Positions 43,520 through 55,476 of a stretch of 64,000 nucleotides of DNA are shown here, one piece after another. Source of the stretch: Clostridia bacterium (GTDB taxonomy: Bacteria; Bacillota; Clostridia; Oscillospirales; CAG-272); the NCBI GenBank assembly GCA_017621755.1, contig JAGASL010000026.1, positions 62,001-126,000 on the forward strand. Reading direction: 5' to 3'. Below the pieces are notes generated by a model that saw only the letters and a list, made by a program, of their open reading frames with translations, made no database searches and had not been told where the DNA came from. Position 1 is the stretch's first letter. Each line of letters begins with the position of its first letter. The position numbers were made by a program, and so were the translations under genes.

Positions 43520-44709
43520 GTTTTTGCAAGCGCTTTTTGCTTCTCTTCTTCTACCAATCGATCAAGGTACGCGACCCATTTGACCGCAATGCGCGTATCC
43601 GGCTGCGGAAAGATATAAACCAGTTTGTTGTTATGATAAATATCAAAATGCTTGCCGACCGTGGTGGGGAAGGCGGTGATATCGACCGTGCGGCGAGAGA
43701 CCGCGATCGGCTGGCCAAACAGCGTACCCTCTAAGGTAAAGGTCTCTCGATCCATGCGCACGTGCGCTTGGCCGGCATTTTCATCCATATTCCCTTTTTC
43801 GTTCACGGCACCTAAAATGGCATCGGTCTCTAACACGTCGCAAGCAAGGTCGACCTGCCCGATCTGCCAGTCATACCATTGAAGAATGGTGTGAAACGGC
43901 ACGTCATGCATGCGATAGCGGGCATCCAGCCGCGCGCGCATGCCGCAGGTACAGTAGATGTGATCCCCCTCGGTGCGCAGGGTAAGCTCGCGCTCACACG
44001 AGGGGCAACGATACAGAATGCCATCAAGCCCCTCGGCCATGCCGTTTGCACGGTAGCTGACACCGGCCATGGCGGCGGCATCATCATGCCGGATGGCGTT
44101 TTGCATACGCTCTTCGATGGTGGCAAGCGGCAACGCCTTGACCTCCTCTGCCGTCATCAGCTTTTCTGCCGTCAGACGGATGCTGCCGCGGCGCGGCTGC
44201 TTTGCCCATTTGGGGAAGGTGAGCGAGGCGCCATTTGCCGTGACCACGTAGATATCAAAGCCCAACTTCTTGGCAAGGGTGGCGCTGCCCTCTGTCAGGG
44301 TGCCGGTACGGCCGTTGCAGGTCAAGCGCCCCTCCGGGAACAGGACGATGGTGTTCCCCTCCTTGGCCGCGCGCAGGATGTTCATAATGGTGCCCACGTC
44401 CGGGCAAAACATTTTTTTAGTAATTACGTGCGCTAGGTGCAGAATGGGGCGCAGCTTGGGTGATGCCATAAAATGCTCGCTGATCACAAAGGTGGGGCGC
44501 GTAGGATAGAGCGCGATGCCAAGCAGCCAGTGATCCTTATTCGAGGTGTGCGGCGCAATCACAAGGGCGGGCCCCTTGATCTCCTTCAAAGCTGCGGTAT
44601 CCAGCGTCAGGCCATACCGCCGCCGATAGCGCGGATAGAGGAAATGATATATAAGCCAATAGAGCAATCTGCTCGGCTTTCCGATTTTTTTCGTTTTCTT
44701 CTTCGCCAT
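43516..44709 (-). CDS. PlsC-type acyltransferase with C-terminal zinc-ribbon extension
   Basis: 397 residues from ATG 44709 (MAKKKTKKIG, after AGAAAGG). The acyltransferase core has the HX4D motif (APHTSNKDHW) and the FPEGRLT motif, as in 1-acyl-glycerol-3-phosphate acyltransferases. After about residue 220 comes a Cys-rich ribbon (CPSCE ... CTCG), then a beta-rich domain of about 120 residues ending at IFPQPDTRIAVKWVAYLDRL. Ordinary PlsC is about 200-250 residues, so the second half is an added domain of unknown job. The N-terminus is very basic, suiting membrane binding. Confidence 0.83.
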   Translation of the reverse strand: MAKKKTKKIGKPSRLLYWLIYHFLYPRYRRRYGLTLDTAALKEIKGPALVIAPHTSNKDHWLLGIALYPTRPTFVISEHFMASPKLRPILHLAHVITKKMFCPDVGTIMNILRAAKEGNTIVLFPEGRLTCNGRTGTLTEGSATLAKKLGFDIYVVTANGASLTFPKWAKQPRRGSIRLTAEKLMTAEEVKALPLATIEERMQNAIRHDDAAAMAGVSYRANGMAEGLDGILYRCPSCERELTLRTEGDHIYCTCGMRARLDARYRMHDVPFHTILQWYDWQIGQVDLACDVLETDAILGAVNEKGNMDENAGQAHVRMDRETFTLEGTLFGQPIAVSRRTVDITAFPTTVGKHFDIYHNNKLVYIFPQPDTRIAVKWVAYLDRLVEEEKQKALAKT

Positions 44710-44775
44710 GAATGCACCGCCTTTCTTTCTACTTATTATTTTAGTCGATATTGCGAAAAAAAGCAAGGGGATAAT

Positions 44776-44808
44776 AGAAAAAGCAGGAAAGAAATTCCTG
44801 CTTTTTCT
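44776..44808 (-). terminator. terminator of the SDR gene
   Basis: Stem AGAAAAAGCAGGAA / TTCCTGCTTTTTCT with loop AGAAA-type bases, immediately after the SDR stop at 44812 in minus-strand sense. Confidence 0.85.
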
Positions 44809-44811
44809 ATA

Positions 44812-45558
44812 TCAATAAAACTCCTTGTTCCACATCACACTACGGCCGCCATCGATCAAGTGATAGGAGCCGTTGACGAATGAGCCCTTTTCGCTTGCCA
44901 GATACATAATATAATCGGCAATTTCTTCCGTCTCTGCCGCGCGGCCGATCAGCGTGGTCATTTTATCGGCACCGGGGCGTGTTTTGACCGGGCCGGGAGC
45001 AACGCAGAAGCAACGAACGTTATACTTGGCGCCGGCCAGCGCGATCGATTTTGTCATACCGTTCATAAGGGCACTTTTCGAGGCCGCATAGGAAATATTA
45101 TCCCGACTTCCCTCCTCACCGGTGATAGAACCCAAATGCACGATCACACCGCTTTTTTGCTTAGCCATTTGCGCCATCACGGCGTGGTCAAAGTACAGCG
45201 CCCCCTTCAGATTCAAGTCGATGCCGAAATCATAGACCTCGATGGGCGCCTCATGAAATTCGCCCGGCACACGGCAGATGCGCCGTTCGGCGCCGCCGGC
45301 ACAGCTGATCAGAATATCGATCGAGCCAAAGGCGGCCACGGCACGATCACGCGCTCCACAAACCTGGCTGTAATCGCGCACGTCGGCACACACGCCGAGC
45401 ACGCGGTCCGCACAATCGCCAAGCTCTGCCACTGCCGCATCAAGCGCCTCGCGGTTGCAATCCACCAGTACAACGCGTTCCCCTGCTTTCGCATATTTTT
45501 GACCGAGCATAAGACCGATGCCAGAGGCACCGCCGGTAATTAAGACTGTTTTTGCCAT
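44812..45558 (-). CDS. short-chain dehydrogenase/reductase
   Basis: 248 residues. Cofactor motif TGGASGIGLMLG, acidic residue after beta-2 (VVLVDCNREAL, favouring NAD), LISCAGGAE, catalytic LGSITG, YAASKSALMN and the end YHLIDGGRS. It is one of two SDRs in the window but is in a separate locus, divergent from an AraC gene. The substrate is unknown; the AraC neighbour suggests a sugar or polyol. Confidence 0.87.
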   Translation of the reverse strand: MAKTVLITGGASGIGLMLGQKYAKAGERVVLVDCNREALDAAVAELGDCADRVLGVCADVRDYSQVCGARDRAVAAFGSIDILISCAGGAERRICRVPGEFHEAPIEVYDFGIDLNLKGALYFDHAVMAQMAKQKSGVIVHLGSITGEEGSRDNISYAASKSALMNGMTKSIALAGAKYNVRCFCVAPGPVKTRPGADKMTTLIGRAAETEEIADYIMYLASEKGSFVNGSYHLIDGGRSVMWNKEFY

Positions 45559-45603
45559 AATTTTTCTCCTTTTTTCTGGTTTTATTGACTATAGCATACC
45601 ATG

Positions 45604-45632
45604 TTGACACGAGAAAGAAAATATGCTATACT
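45604..45632 (+). promoter_or_regulatory. promoter of the AraC gene at 45669
   Basis: TTGACA (45604-45609), 17-bp spacer, TATACT (45627-45632). The divergent SDR has only a weak -10 (TATAGT) and no clear -35 here. Confidence 0.8.
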
Positions 45633-45668
45633 ACGAAAAACCAAAGATTTTCTCTGATAGGAGCAGTT

Positions 45669-46454
45669 ATGAGCATTTCTGAAGAGTGCCTTGTGCATCT
45701 GAGCGCTGACGATCTGGCCACGCCGGATGGCGCGCGCTTTGATTACACCTGCAGCCCACGACCATTTTCTTCACTGGCTTATATGGAAAGCGGCTTTGCG
45801 GAATTTTGGGAGGGGGAGGCTTACCACGTTCTGCGCGAGGGAGAGGTGGTGTTGATCCCAGTGGGGGCCTGTTATCGTTCATGCTGGCATGGCAGCCCAT
45901 CGCGTGCTGTCTCTATCCATTTTCATTTTTCGCCGTTGGCCTACCCCTATACCAAGGGGCGCTATGCCGTGCAGGTGATCCCGGGCAGTGACTCGCTTCA
46001 CGCGCACATGCGCGCCATTCTCTCCCGCATAACCGTGCAAGAGGAAAGCATGGCGCTTCTCTCTCACGCCTACGCCATGGCAAGTGAAGCCTACCGTCGC
46101 TTGTCCTACACCCCTGTTCCTGCGATTGACGAGCGCCTGCGGCGTGCCATAGAATACTTAGACAGCCCGAGCATGCCACCGATAAGCATGGACGAGCTGG
46201 CCATGCAATGTAACCTCTCCCCCTCGCATTTTTACAGTCTGTTTCGCGCCGCCCTTCACACCTCCCCCGTCGAATATAAAAATCGCGCCGCCATTCGCCA
46301 CGCCGAGCAGCTGCTGCTGACAGATAGGGCTCTGCCGATCGAGGAGCTGGCCACACGGCTTGGCTTTTCCTCGGCGACCTATTTTCGCTACGTATTTACG
46401 CGCTATACCGGGCTTTCACCGCGTGCCTATCGCGCACGCGGCAGTGGCCTATAA
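45669..46454 (+). CDS. AraC-family regulator
   Basis: 261 residues from ATG 45669 after AGGAG. An N-terminal cupin is indicated by EFWEGEAYHVLREGEVVLIP. The two helix-turn-helix motifs are PISMDELAMQCNLSPSHFYS and EELATRLGFSSATYFRYVFT, ending GLSPRAYRARG. It is divergent from the SDR gene at 44812 and presumably regulates it; LacZ lies just downstream on the opposite strand and might share the inducer. Confidence 0.9.
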   Translation: MSISEECLVHLSADDLATPDGARFDYTCSPRPFSSLAYMESGFAEFWEGEAYHVLREGEVVLIPVGACYRSCWHGSPSRAVSIHFHFSPLAYPYTKGRYAVQVIPGSDSLHAHMRAILSRITVQEESMALLSHAYAMASEAYRRLSYTPVPAIDERLRRAIEYLDSPSMPPISMDELAMQCNLSPSHFYSLFRAALHTSPVEYKNRAAIRHAEQLLLTDRALPIEELATRLGFSSATYFRYVFTRYTGLSPRAYRARGSGL

Positions 46455-46484
46455 AAAGGACGAGAAAACTTTCTCGTCCTTTTT
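46453..46484. terminator. bidirectional terminator between AraC gene and lacZ
   Basis: Stem AGGACGAGAAA / TTTCTCGTCCT between A and T runs; it overlaps the AraC stop codon. Confidence 0.9.
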
Positions 46485-46492
46485 GATTATTT

Positions 46493-49705
<3,213 letters not shown>

Positions 49706-49738
49706 TTATATATTTTTCAAAAAAGACGCAAAATTTTA

Positions 49739-49794
49739 TTGACAAAGAGAAATGGATGGTGTATAATGTTCTCGTAATGAAATTTTGTTTCATT
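49739..49794 (+). promoter_or_regulatory. promoter and palindromic operator of the RpiR-BMC operon
   Basis: TTGACA (49739-49744), 17-bp spacer, TATAAT (49762-49767). Just after it lies a perfect palindrome AATGAAA (49776-49782) / TTTCATT (49788-49794) with a 5-bp centre, covering the start site. This is the expected position for repression by the RpiR protein encoded next. I found no other convincing promoter up to the end of the window, so this may drive the whole BMC operon. Confidence 0.75.
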
Positions 49795-49825
49795 TTATTT
49801 CGTTTCTCCAAAGGAGGTGGTCGCG

Positions 49826-50665
49826 GTGAACAGAACCCTGCTGCAGGCGCAATCGTTATATGCCGATATGGGCAAGGCAGAGCGCCGTGTGGCTGACTGG
49901 CTGCTCTCTCACCCCGGTGAGGTGCTGCCCTTTGCCATTCGTGAGCTGGCCACCGCGTGTGACACGAGCGAGGCAACCATCGTGCGGTTTTCACGCCGCC
50001 TGGGCTTTAACGGCTACCAAGAGCTAAAGCTTTCGCTGGCAAGCGAGGCCGAAAAAAGGATCATTGCCCCCAACATCACGGCAGAGGATTCCTGCTTTGA
50101 CGTGTTTGAAAAGATCTGCAACGATGCCTACCTTTCGCTTGAGAGAACAAAAAAGACCCTCTCTGCCCCCGGTATGGCTGCGGCGGCAGATGCCATTGCG
50201 GCTGCCGGCCGCGTGGTGCTCATCGGCCTAGGCTCCTCGGCCTCGGTCGCTTCAGATGCATCAGACAAGCTGCTGCGCGCCTGCTGCAACAGTGCCTCCT
50301 ACGGTGACACGCACATGCAGACCATTGCGGTCTCTCGCCTGCTGCCGGGTGACGTGCTGATCGGCATTTCGCATTCCGGCTCCTCAAAGGATATTGTAGA
50401 TGCGATGCGTATTGCTAAGGAGCGTGGAGCCACCACCGTCTCGATTACCTCAAAAGAAAGATCCCCTATCACGCGGCAAAGCGATATCGTGTTGCTGACC
50501 GATACGGAGGAGGTACGCCATTCCTCGCTTGGCCTCAGCTCGCATCTTTCCCGCCTGCTGGTGCTGGATGCGCTCTGTTATCGTGTCGTATATAAAAATG
50601 AAGAAAAGGTTAGAGAGATGCTCAGCAATGCCGAGACCTCTCTGCGCTCGAAGCGCGTGACTTAA
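49826..50665 (+). CDS. RpiR/MurR-family regulator (HTH plus SIS domain) of the BMC operon
   Basis: 279 residues from GTG 49826, 8 bp after AAAGGAGG; an earlier in-frame GTG at 49817 touches that site. The HTH_6 domain has FAIRELATACDTSEATIVRF and RRLGFNGYQELKLSL. The C-terminal SIS domain has VVLIGLGSSASVASDASDKL, ISHSGSSKDIVDAM and VSITSKERSPIT. SIS domains of this family sense phosphorylated sugars. Placed 29 bp before ackA, it is the obvious regulator; a sugar phosphate such as fuculose-1-phosphate is a reasonable effector (inference). Confidence 0.9.
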   Translation: MNRTLLQAQSLYADMGKAERRVADWLLSHPGEVLPFAIRELATACDTSEATIVRFSRRLGFNGYQELKLSLASEAEKRIIAPNITAEDSCFDVFEKICNDAYLSLERTKKTLSAPGMAAAADAIAAAGRVVLIGLGSSASVASDASDKLLRACCNSASYGDTHMQTIAVSRLLPGDVLIGISHSGSSKDIVDAMRIAKERGATTVSITSKERSPITRQSDIVLLTDTEEVRHSSLGLSSHLSRLLVLDALCYRVVYKNEEKVREMLSNAETSLRSKRVT

Positions 50666-50694
50666 TTATATTTTATCTGCAAAGGAGTTGCCCC

Positions 50695-51900
50695 ATGAAA
50701 ATTCTGGTCGTCAATGCCGGAAGCTCATCCCTGAAGTATCAGCTGTTTGATATGCCGGCGAAGGAGCCCCTTGCCAAGGGCCTATGCTCGGATATCGGCG
50801 TTATGGAAAACGGTGCGCCCAAGGTTGGCCGCATCAAGCACGTGCACGGCAAGGCCGAGCACAAGGAAGATATCGTGATTGCCAATCACGACGTGGCGCT
50901 TTCCCGCGTGTTGGCGCTGTTGACCGACAGCGAGCTTGGCGTGATTGAAAACGTGAGCGAGATTGCGGCGGTTGGCCACCGTTTTGCACACGGCGGTGAA
51001 AGGATCCGTTCCTCGACCGTCCTTGGCGAGGAGGAAATGGCCTACCTACATTCGATCGTACCGATCAACCCGCTGCACGGCCCCGGCTCGATTGCCGGTG
51101 TAGAGGCCTGCCGTAAGGTGATGCCAAGCGTGCCGCACGTTGGCGTGTTTGACACCGCCTTCCACGCTACGATTCCGGACTACGCATACATCTATCCCCT
51201 GCCCTACGAATGGTACGAGCAGCACATGGTGCGCCGCTACGGCTTCCACGGCACCTCACACCGCTACGTTTCGCTTCGCGCGGCCGAGCTGCTGGGCAAA
51301 AAGCCGGAGGAGCTGAAGACCATCGTTTGCCACCTGGGCAACGGCTCTTCGATCACGGCGGTCAAAAACGGCAAGGTGGTAGACACCACCATGGGCTTTA
51401 CCCCGCAGGAGGGTGTGCCGATGGGCACCCGCTCCGGCACCATTGACCCGACCATTGTTACCTACATGATGAAGCAGCTGGGCGCCACGCCCGACGAGAT
51501 GGATAATCTGCTGAATAAGCAATCCGGCCTGCTGGGCGTTTCAGGCGTTTCCTCCAACTGCTATGACGTGATGCAGAGCGATAGCTACCGCGCCAAGCTG
51601 GCGATCGACATTCTCATCCATTATATTAAGAAGATCATCGGCTCCTTCGTTGCCGAAATGAACGGCGTTGACGTGCTGGTCTTTACCGCCGGCATCGGTG
51701 AAAACGACGTGATCATTCGCGATCGCATCTGCCGCGAGATGGAATACCTGGGCATTACGGTAGATGAAGAAAAGAATAAGGCTGTTGGCCGCGGCGGCGA
51801 GGGCGAGATCTCGCAAAGCGGCGCCGGTGTGCACGTTATGTCTATTCCCACCAATGAGGAATACATGATCGCATTGGATACCATGGGTTTTGTAAAATAA
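50695..51900 (+). CDS. ackA: acetate/propionate kinase
   Basis: 401 residues, full length. ASKHA motifs: LVVNAGSSSLKYQLFD, VGHRFAHGGE, HNPLHGP-type segment (PINPLHGPGS), GFHGTSHRYVS, CHLGNGSSITAVKNGKVVDT, GTRSGTIDPT and FTAGIGENDVIIR. It makes ATP from acyl phosphate. There is no encapsulation-type helix at either end, so it is probably cytosolic and works on propionyl-phosphate leaving the compartment. First enzyme gene of the operon. Confidence 0.96.
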   Translation: MKILVVNAGSSSLKYQLFDMPAKEPLAKGLCSDIGVMENGAPKVGRIKHVHGKAEHKEDIVIANHDVALSRVLALLTDSELGVIENVSEIAAVGHRFAHGGERIRSSTVLGEEEMAYLHSIVPINPLHGPGSIAGVEACRKVMPSVPHVGVFDTAFHATIPDYAYIYPLPYEWYEQHMVRRYGFHGTSHRYVSLRAAELLGKKPEELKTIVCHLGNGSSITAVKNGKVVDTTMGFTPQEGVPMGTRSGTIDPTIVTYMMKQLGATPDEMDNLLNKQSGLLGVSGVSSNCYDVMQSDSYRAKLAIDILIHYIKKIIGSFVAEMNGVDVLVFTAGIGENDVIIRDRICREMEYLGITVDEEKNKAVGRGGEGEISQSGAGVHVMSIPTNEEYMIALDTMGFVK

Positions 51901-51935
51901 AAAAATAATATATAAACGGTGAAAGGAAAAACATC

Positions 51936-52745
51936 ATGACTGCATTTGAAATCAAAAAGGCCATCTGCGAGGTTGGTCACAAGCTGTACGACCACGGCTT
52001 TGTTGCCGCAAACGACGGTAACATTTCCGTTAAGGTCAGCGACAACGAGTACTACTGCACTCCTACCGGCGTATCGAAGGGTGATCTGACCCCCGATATG
52101 ATCATCAAGATCGACGGTACCGGCAAGAAGCTGGAGGGCAAGCTGAACCCCTCCTCTGAGATCAAGATGCACCTGCGTGTGTACCGTGAGCGCCCGGATG
52201 TAAACGCCGTGGTTCACGCACACCCCCCGGTAGCTACCGCCTTTACGGTGGCCGGCATCCCGCTTGACCAGTACATCCTGCCCGAGGCTATTCTGACCAT
52301 GGGCGCTGTTCCTACCTGCGAATACGGTACCCCCTCTACGATGGAGATCCCGGATTCCCTGGCTCCCTACATTCAGGATAACGATGCCTTCCTGCTCAAG
52401 AACCACGGTGCGCTGACGGTTGGTAACACCCTGAAGAAGGCCTTCTTCCTGATGGAGGAGGTTGAGTTCAACGCGCAGATCTGCAAGCACGCGCGCGAGC
52501 TGGGCAACGTAGAGGAGATTCCCTGCGATCAGCTGGAGAAGCTGATGGAACTGCGTAAGAAGATGCAGATCCCCGGCCGCCACCCCGGCTGCAAGAAGTG
52601 CAAGAACCTGGGCACCGAAAACTGCCGCTGCAAGCACAACGCAGAGAGCAAGAGCACCTGCAGCTGCGGCACGAGTGCTGCCTCGGCCGATGAAGATCTG
52701 GTAGCCGCCATCACCAAGAAGGTTCTTGCCGCTCTCGGCAGATAA
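51936..52745 (+). CDS. class II aldolase, L-fuculose-1-phosphate aldolase type, with BMC targeting tail
   Basis: 269 residues. Aldolase core 1-215: zinc ligands Glu75 (PSSEIKMH), His94 and His96 (VVHAHPP), His157 (LLKNHGAL), with NDGNISVKV. It cleaves deoxyhexulose-1-phosphates to DHAP and lactaldehyde. After the core comes a Cys-rich linker with six Cys (219, 222, 230, 232, 242, 244) arranged CxxC, CxC, CxC. The last 19 residues (DEDLVAAITKKVLAALGR) form an amphipathic encapsulation helix. The linker may bind metal or an iron-sulfur cluster, or be redox controlled; this is inference. The aldolase marks the BMC as the fucose/rhamnose glycyl-radical type. Confidence 0.9.
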   Translation: MTAFEIKKAICEVGHKLYDHGFVAANDGNISVKVSDNEYYCTPTGVSKGDLTPDMIIKIDGTGKKLEGKLNPSSEIKMHLRVYRERPDVNAVVHAHPPVATAFTVAGIPLDQYILPEAILTMGAVPTCEYGTPSTMEIPDSLAPYIQDNDAFLLKNHGALTVGNTLKKAFFLMEEVEFNAQICKHARELGNVEEIPCDQLEKLMELRKKMQIPGRHPGCKKCKNLGTENCRCKHNAESKSTCSCGTSAASADEDLVAAITKKVLAALGR

Positions 52746-52784
52746 CCGGCTTTCTCCCAACTGAATAACGTAAGGAGAAAAACA

Positions 52785-54242
52785 ATGGCTATCAACTGGA
52801 ACGAGGCGATGATCGAGGAGATCGTCAAGCAGGTCCTTTCCGAAATGAAGCCCGGTGCCACTCCCCCTACCAAGGAGTGGGATGCTACACAGTATAACGG
52901 CCGCCGCTTTATTGGCATCTTTGAAAAGATGGAGGACGCGATCGAGGCTGCCTCTGCCGGCTACAAGGCCGTGCGCGCCATGTCGGTGGCGGAGCGGGAA
53001 AAGCTGATCACCGTGATCCGTGAGATGACGAGAGAGGAAGCCCCCATCATGGCCGCCATTGGCGTAGCCGAAACGAAGATGGGCCGCGTTGACCACAAAA
53101 CGGCCAAGCACATTCTGGTAGCGGATAAGACCCCCGGCACCGAGGATATTCAGCCCGCTGTGCGCACAGGCGACTTTGGCCTGACCCTGACCGAGCAGGC
53201 GCCCTTTGGCGTGGTGGGTAGCATTACCCCCTCCACCAATCCGTCTGAAACGGTTATTTGCAACAGCATTGGCATGATCGCCGCCGGCAACGGCGTGGTG
53301 TTTAACCCCCACCCCGGCGCCATTGCCACCTCAAACTACGCGGTCGACCTGATCAACCGTGCGTGCCAAAAGGCCGGCGGACCGAAGATCCTAGTCGCAT
53401 CGGTCGTCAAGCCCACGATGGATACGGCTAAGATCATGCAGACCCACCCGGCCATTCGCCTGCTGGTCTGCACCGGTGGCCCCGGCGTGGTAAAGGCGGT
53501 GCTTTCCTCCGGCAAAAAGGCAATTGGTGCCGGTGCCGGCAACCCGCCCGTTATTGTAGACGATACGGCTGACATCCGCAAGGCGGCCAAGGACATTATC
53601 GACGGCTGCACCTTTGATAACAATCTTCCCTGCATTGCTGAAAAAGAGGTATTTGCCTTTGCGAACATTGCCGACGAGCTGATCGACGGCATGAAGGCGG
53701 TAGGTGCCTACCTGCTTTCTGACGACGAGGCCGAGGCGCTTTCAAAAATCGTGATGCAGGACGTAAAGAACCCCAAGACCGGGATCACACAAAAGGTCGT
53801 TTCCCGCGATTGCGTGGGGCGTGATGCTGCCGTGCTGCTGGAGAAGATCGGCGTTAAGGCACCGGCCGGCGTGCGCTGCCTGATCTACGAGACCGATTTT
53901 TCACACATGTTCGTACAGCATGAGCTGATGATGCCGATTCTGCCCATCGTGCGTGTGCGGAATATTGACGAAGCGATCGACCTGGCCGTGAAGGCCGAGC
54001 ACGGCAACCGCCACACCGCCCACATGCACTCAAAGAACATCGAGCACCTGACCCGCTTTGCACGGGCGGTAGAGACCACCATTTTTGTAAAGAACGCGCC
54101 CTCTTACGCCGGCATCGGCTTTGGCGGTGAGGGACACACCACCTTTACCATCGCCGGCCCGACCGGCGAGGGCATCACCTCGGCCAGAAGCTTTACCCGC
54201 CTGCGCCGCTGCGTGATGGCGGATAGCTTCCGCATTATTTGA
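52785..54242 (+). CDS. pduP: CoA-acylating aldehyde dehydrogenase (PduP/EutE-like)
   Basis: 485 residues. N-terminal encapsulation helix NWNEAMIEEIVKQVLSEMKP followed by a Gly/Pro/Thr linker. Core: EQAPFGVVGSITPSTNPSET, LLVCTGGPGVVKAVL, catalytic Cys283 in NLPCIAEKEVFAF, and a late GIGFGGEGHTTFTIAGPTGE. It turns propionaldehyde plus CoA and NAD into propionyl-CoA and NADH inside the shell. The product feeds PduL, encoded downstream. Confidence 0.94.
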   Translation: MAINWNEAMIEEIVKQVLSEMKPGATPPTKEWDATQYNGRRFIGIFEKMEDAIEAASAGYKAVRAMSVAEREKLITVIREMTREEAPIMAAIGVAETKMGRVDHKTAKHILVADKTPGTEDIQPAVRTGDFGLTLTEQAPFGVVGSITPSTNPSETVICNSIGMIAAGNGVVFNPHPGAIATSNYAVDLINRACQKAGGPKILVASVVKPTMDTAKIMQTHPAIRLLVCTGGPGVVKAVLSSGKKAIGAGAGNPPVIVDDTADIRKAAKDIIDGCTFDNNLPCIAEKEVFAFANIADELIDGMKAVGAYLLSDDEAEALSKIVMQDVKNPKTGITQKVVSRDCVGRDAAVLLEKIGVKAPAGVRCLIYETDFSHMFVQHELMMPILPIVRVRNIDEAIDLAVKAEHGNRHTAHMHSKNIEHLTRFARAVETTIFVKNAPSYAGIGFGGEGHTTFTIAGPTGEGITSARSFTRLRRCVMADSFRII

Positions 54243-54261
54243 CAGAAAGGAACAAAAGAAC

Positions 54262-55467
54262 ATGGAGCTGAATTCCTCTCAGGTTGAAAGCATCGTACGC
54301 AAGGTTCTTGGCGAAATGGCCGGCGGTAACAGCTGCGCCTGTGCCTCGGCCGGTGTGCCAAAGACCGCCAAGGTCGCGATGCTGACAGCTGCTAAGAAAA
54401 TCGAGGTTCGCGAATACCCCATCCCTGCTCTTGAGGATGACGATATCCTGGTCAAGGTTGAGGGCTGCGGCGTTTGCGGCACCGACGTGCATGAATGGAA
54501 GGGTGACCCCTTCGGTCTGATTCCGGTCGTGCTTGGTCACGAGGGCACCGGCGAGATCATTGCCCTTGGCAAGAACGTAAAGACCGACACCTCGGGCAAG
54601 CCGATCAAGGTTGGCGACAAGATCGTTACCTCGGTCATCTCCTGCGGTGAGTGCCAGATCTGCCGTAACCACCCGGCCAACACCAACCTTTGCGACAAGC
54701 AGGGCGTATTTGGTCTGATCGGCCATGATGATGCGCAGCCGTTGAACGGCTGGTTTGCCACCCATCTGCTGATCCGCGCAAAGGGTGCTACCTACTTCGT
54801 TGTCAATGACTTGAACCTGAACGAAAGAATGCTGCTGGAGCTGGCAACCGTTTGTGTACACGCGCTCAAGCGTGCAAATGGCACCGGTCTGATCAACTTC
54901 AACACCAAGGCGCTGATCCAGGGCTGCGGTCCCGTTGGTCTGATGCAGATCGCCGTTCTTCGTGCGGCCGGCATCAACCACATCATTGCCATTGACGGTA
55001 ATGACAAGCGTCTAGAGATGGCAAAGCGCCTGGGCGCTAAGACCACCATCAACTTCCGCGAGCTGGATACGCTGGATAAGCGTGTTGCCGCTGTGAAGGC
55101 CGTATCGAACGGCATCGGTGCCGATTTTGCCTTCCAGTGCACCGGCGCGCCGGCGGCAGCAGCCGATATCTACGCTTACATCCGCCGTGGTGGCGGCCTG
55201 TGCGAAATGGGCTTCTTCGTCAACAACGGCGAATACAGCGTCAACCCCCACTTTGCTATGTGTAACAAGGAGATCAACCTGGTTGGCTCTTGGGATTACA
55301 GCGCAGACGATTATCCGACCTGCATTGCCTTCCTGCGCCAGGCACGTGAGATGAAGATTCCGATCGAGGAGCTGATCACGCACTCCTTCCCGCTTGATCA
55401 GTTGAACGAGGCCATGGAGGTCAACGTGGCACAGCAGGGCATCAAGATCTGCTACCGCGCTGACTGA
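54262..55467 (+). CDS. zinc-dependent alcohol dehydrogenase of the BMC
   Basis: 401 residues of the medium-chain dehydrogenase family. N-terminal encapsulation helix ELNSSQVESIVRKVLGEMAG, then a Ser/Ala/Cys linker. Catalytic zinc site CGVCGTDVHEW and LGHEGTGE; structural zinc segment SCGECQICRNHPANTNLC; nucleotide motif QGCGPVGLMQIAVLRA. It is the only alcohol dehydrogenase in the visible operon. It may reduce lactaldehyde to 1,2-propanediol or propanal to propanol, in either case recycling the NADH made by the aldehyde dehydrogenase. Confidence 0.9.
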   Translation: MELNSSQVESIVRKVLGEMAGGNSCACASAGVPKTAKVAMLTAAKKIEVREYPIPALEDDDILVKVEGCGVCGTDVHEWKGDPFGLIPVVLGHEGTGEIIALGKNVKTDTSGKPIKVGDKIVTSVISCGECQICRNHPANTNLCDKQGVFGLIGHDDAQPLNGWFATHLLIRAKGATYFVVNDLNLNERMLLELATVCVHALKRANGTGLINFNTKALIQGCGPVGLMQIAVLRAAGINHIIAIDGNDKRLEMAKRLGAKTTINFRELDTLDKRVAAVKAVSNGIGADFAFQCTGAPAAAADIYAYIRRGGGLCEMGFFVNNGEYSVNPHFAMCNKEINLVGSWDYSADDYPTCIAFLRQAREMKIPIEELITHSFPLDQLNEAMEVNVAQQGIKICYRAD

Positions 55468-55476
55468 GGATAAGCA

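Noticed and set aside
41716..43734. A 672-codon open frame running through the end of the ATPase gene and antisense to aspS
   Set aside because: It crosses a perfect terminator, is out of frame with the ATPase and opposite to aspS, and shows no domain.
51621..53312. A 563-codon open frame antisense to ackA, aldolase and aldehyde dehydrogenase
   Set aside because: All three sense genes are certain and full length; the antisense protein has no recognisable motif.
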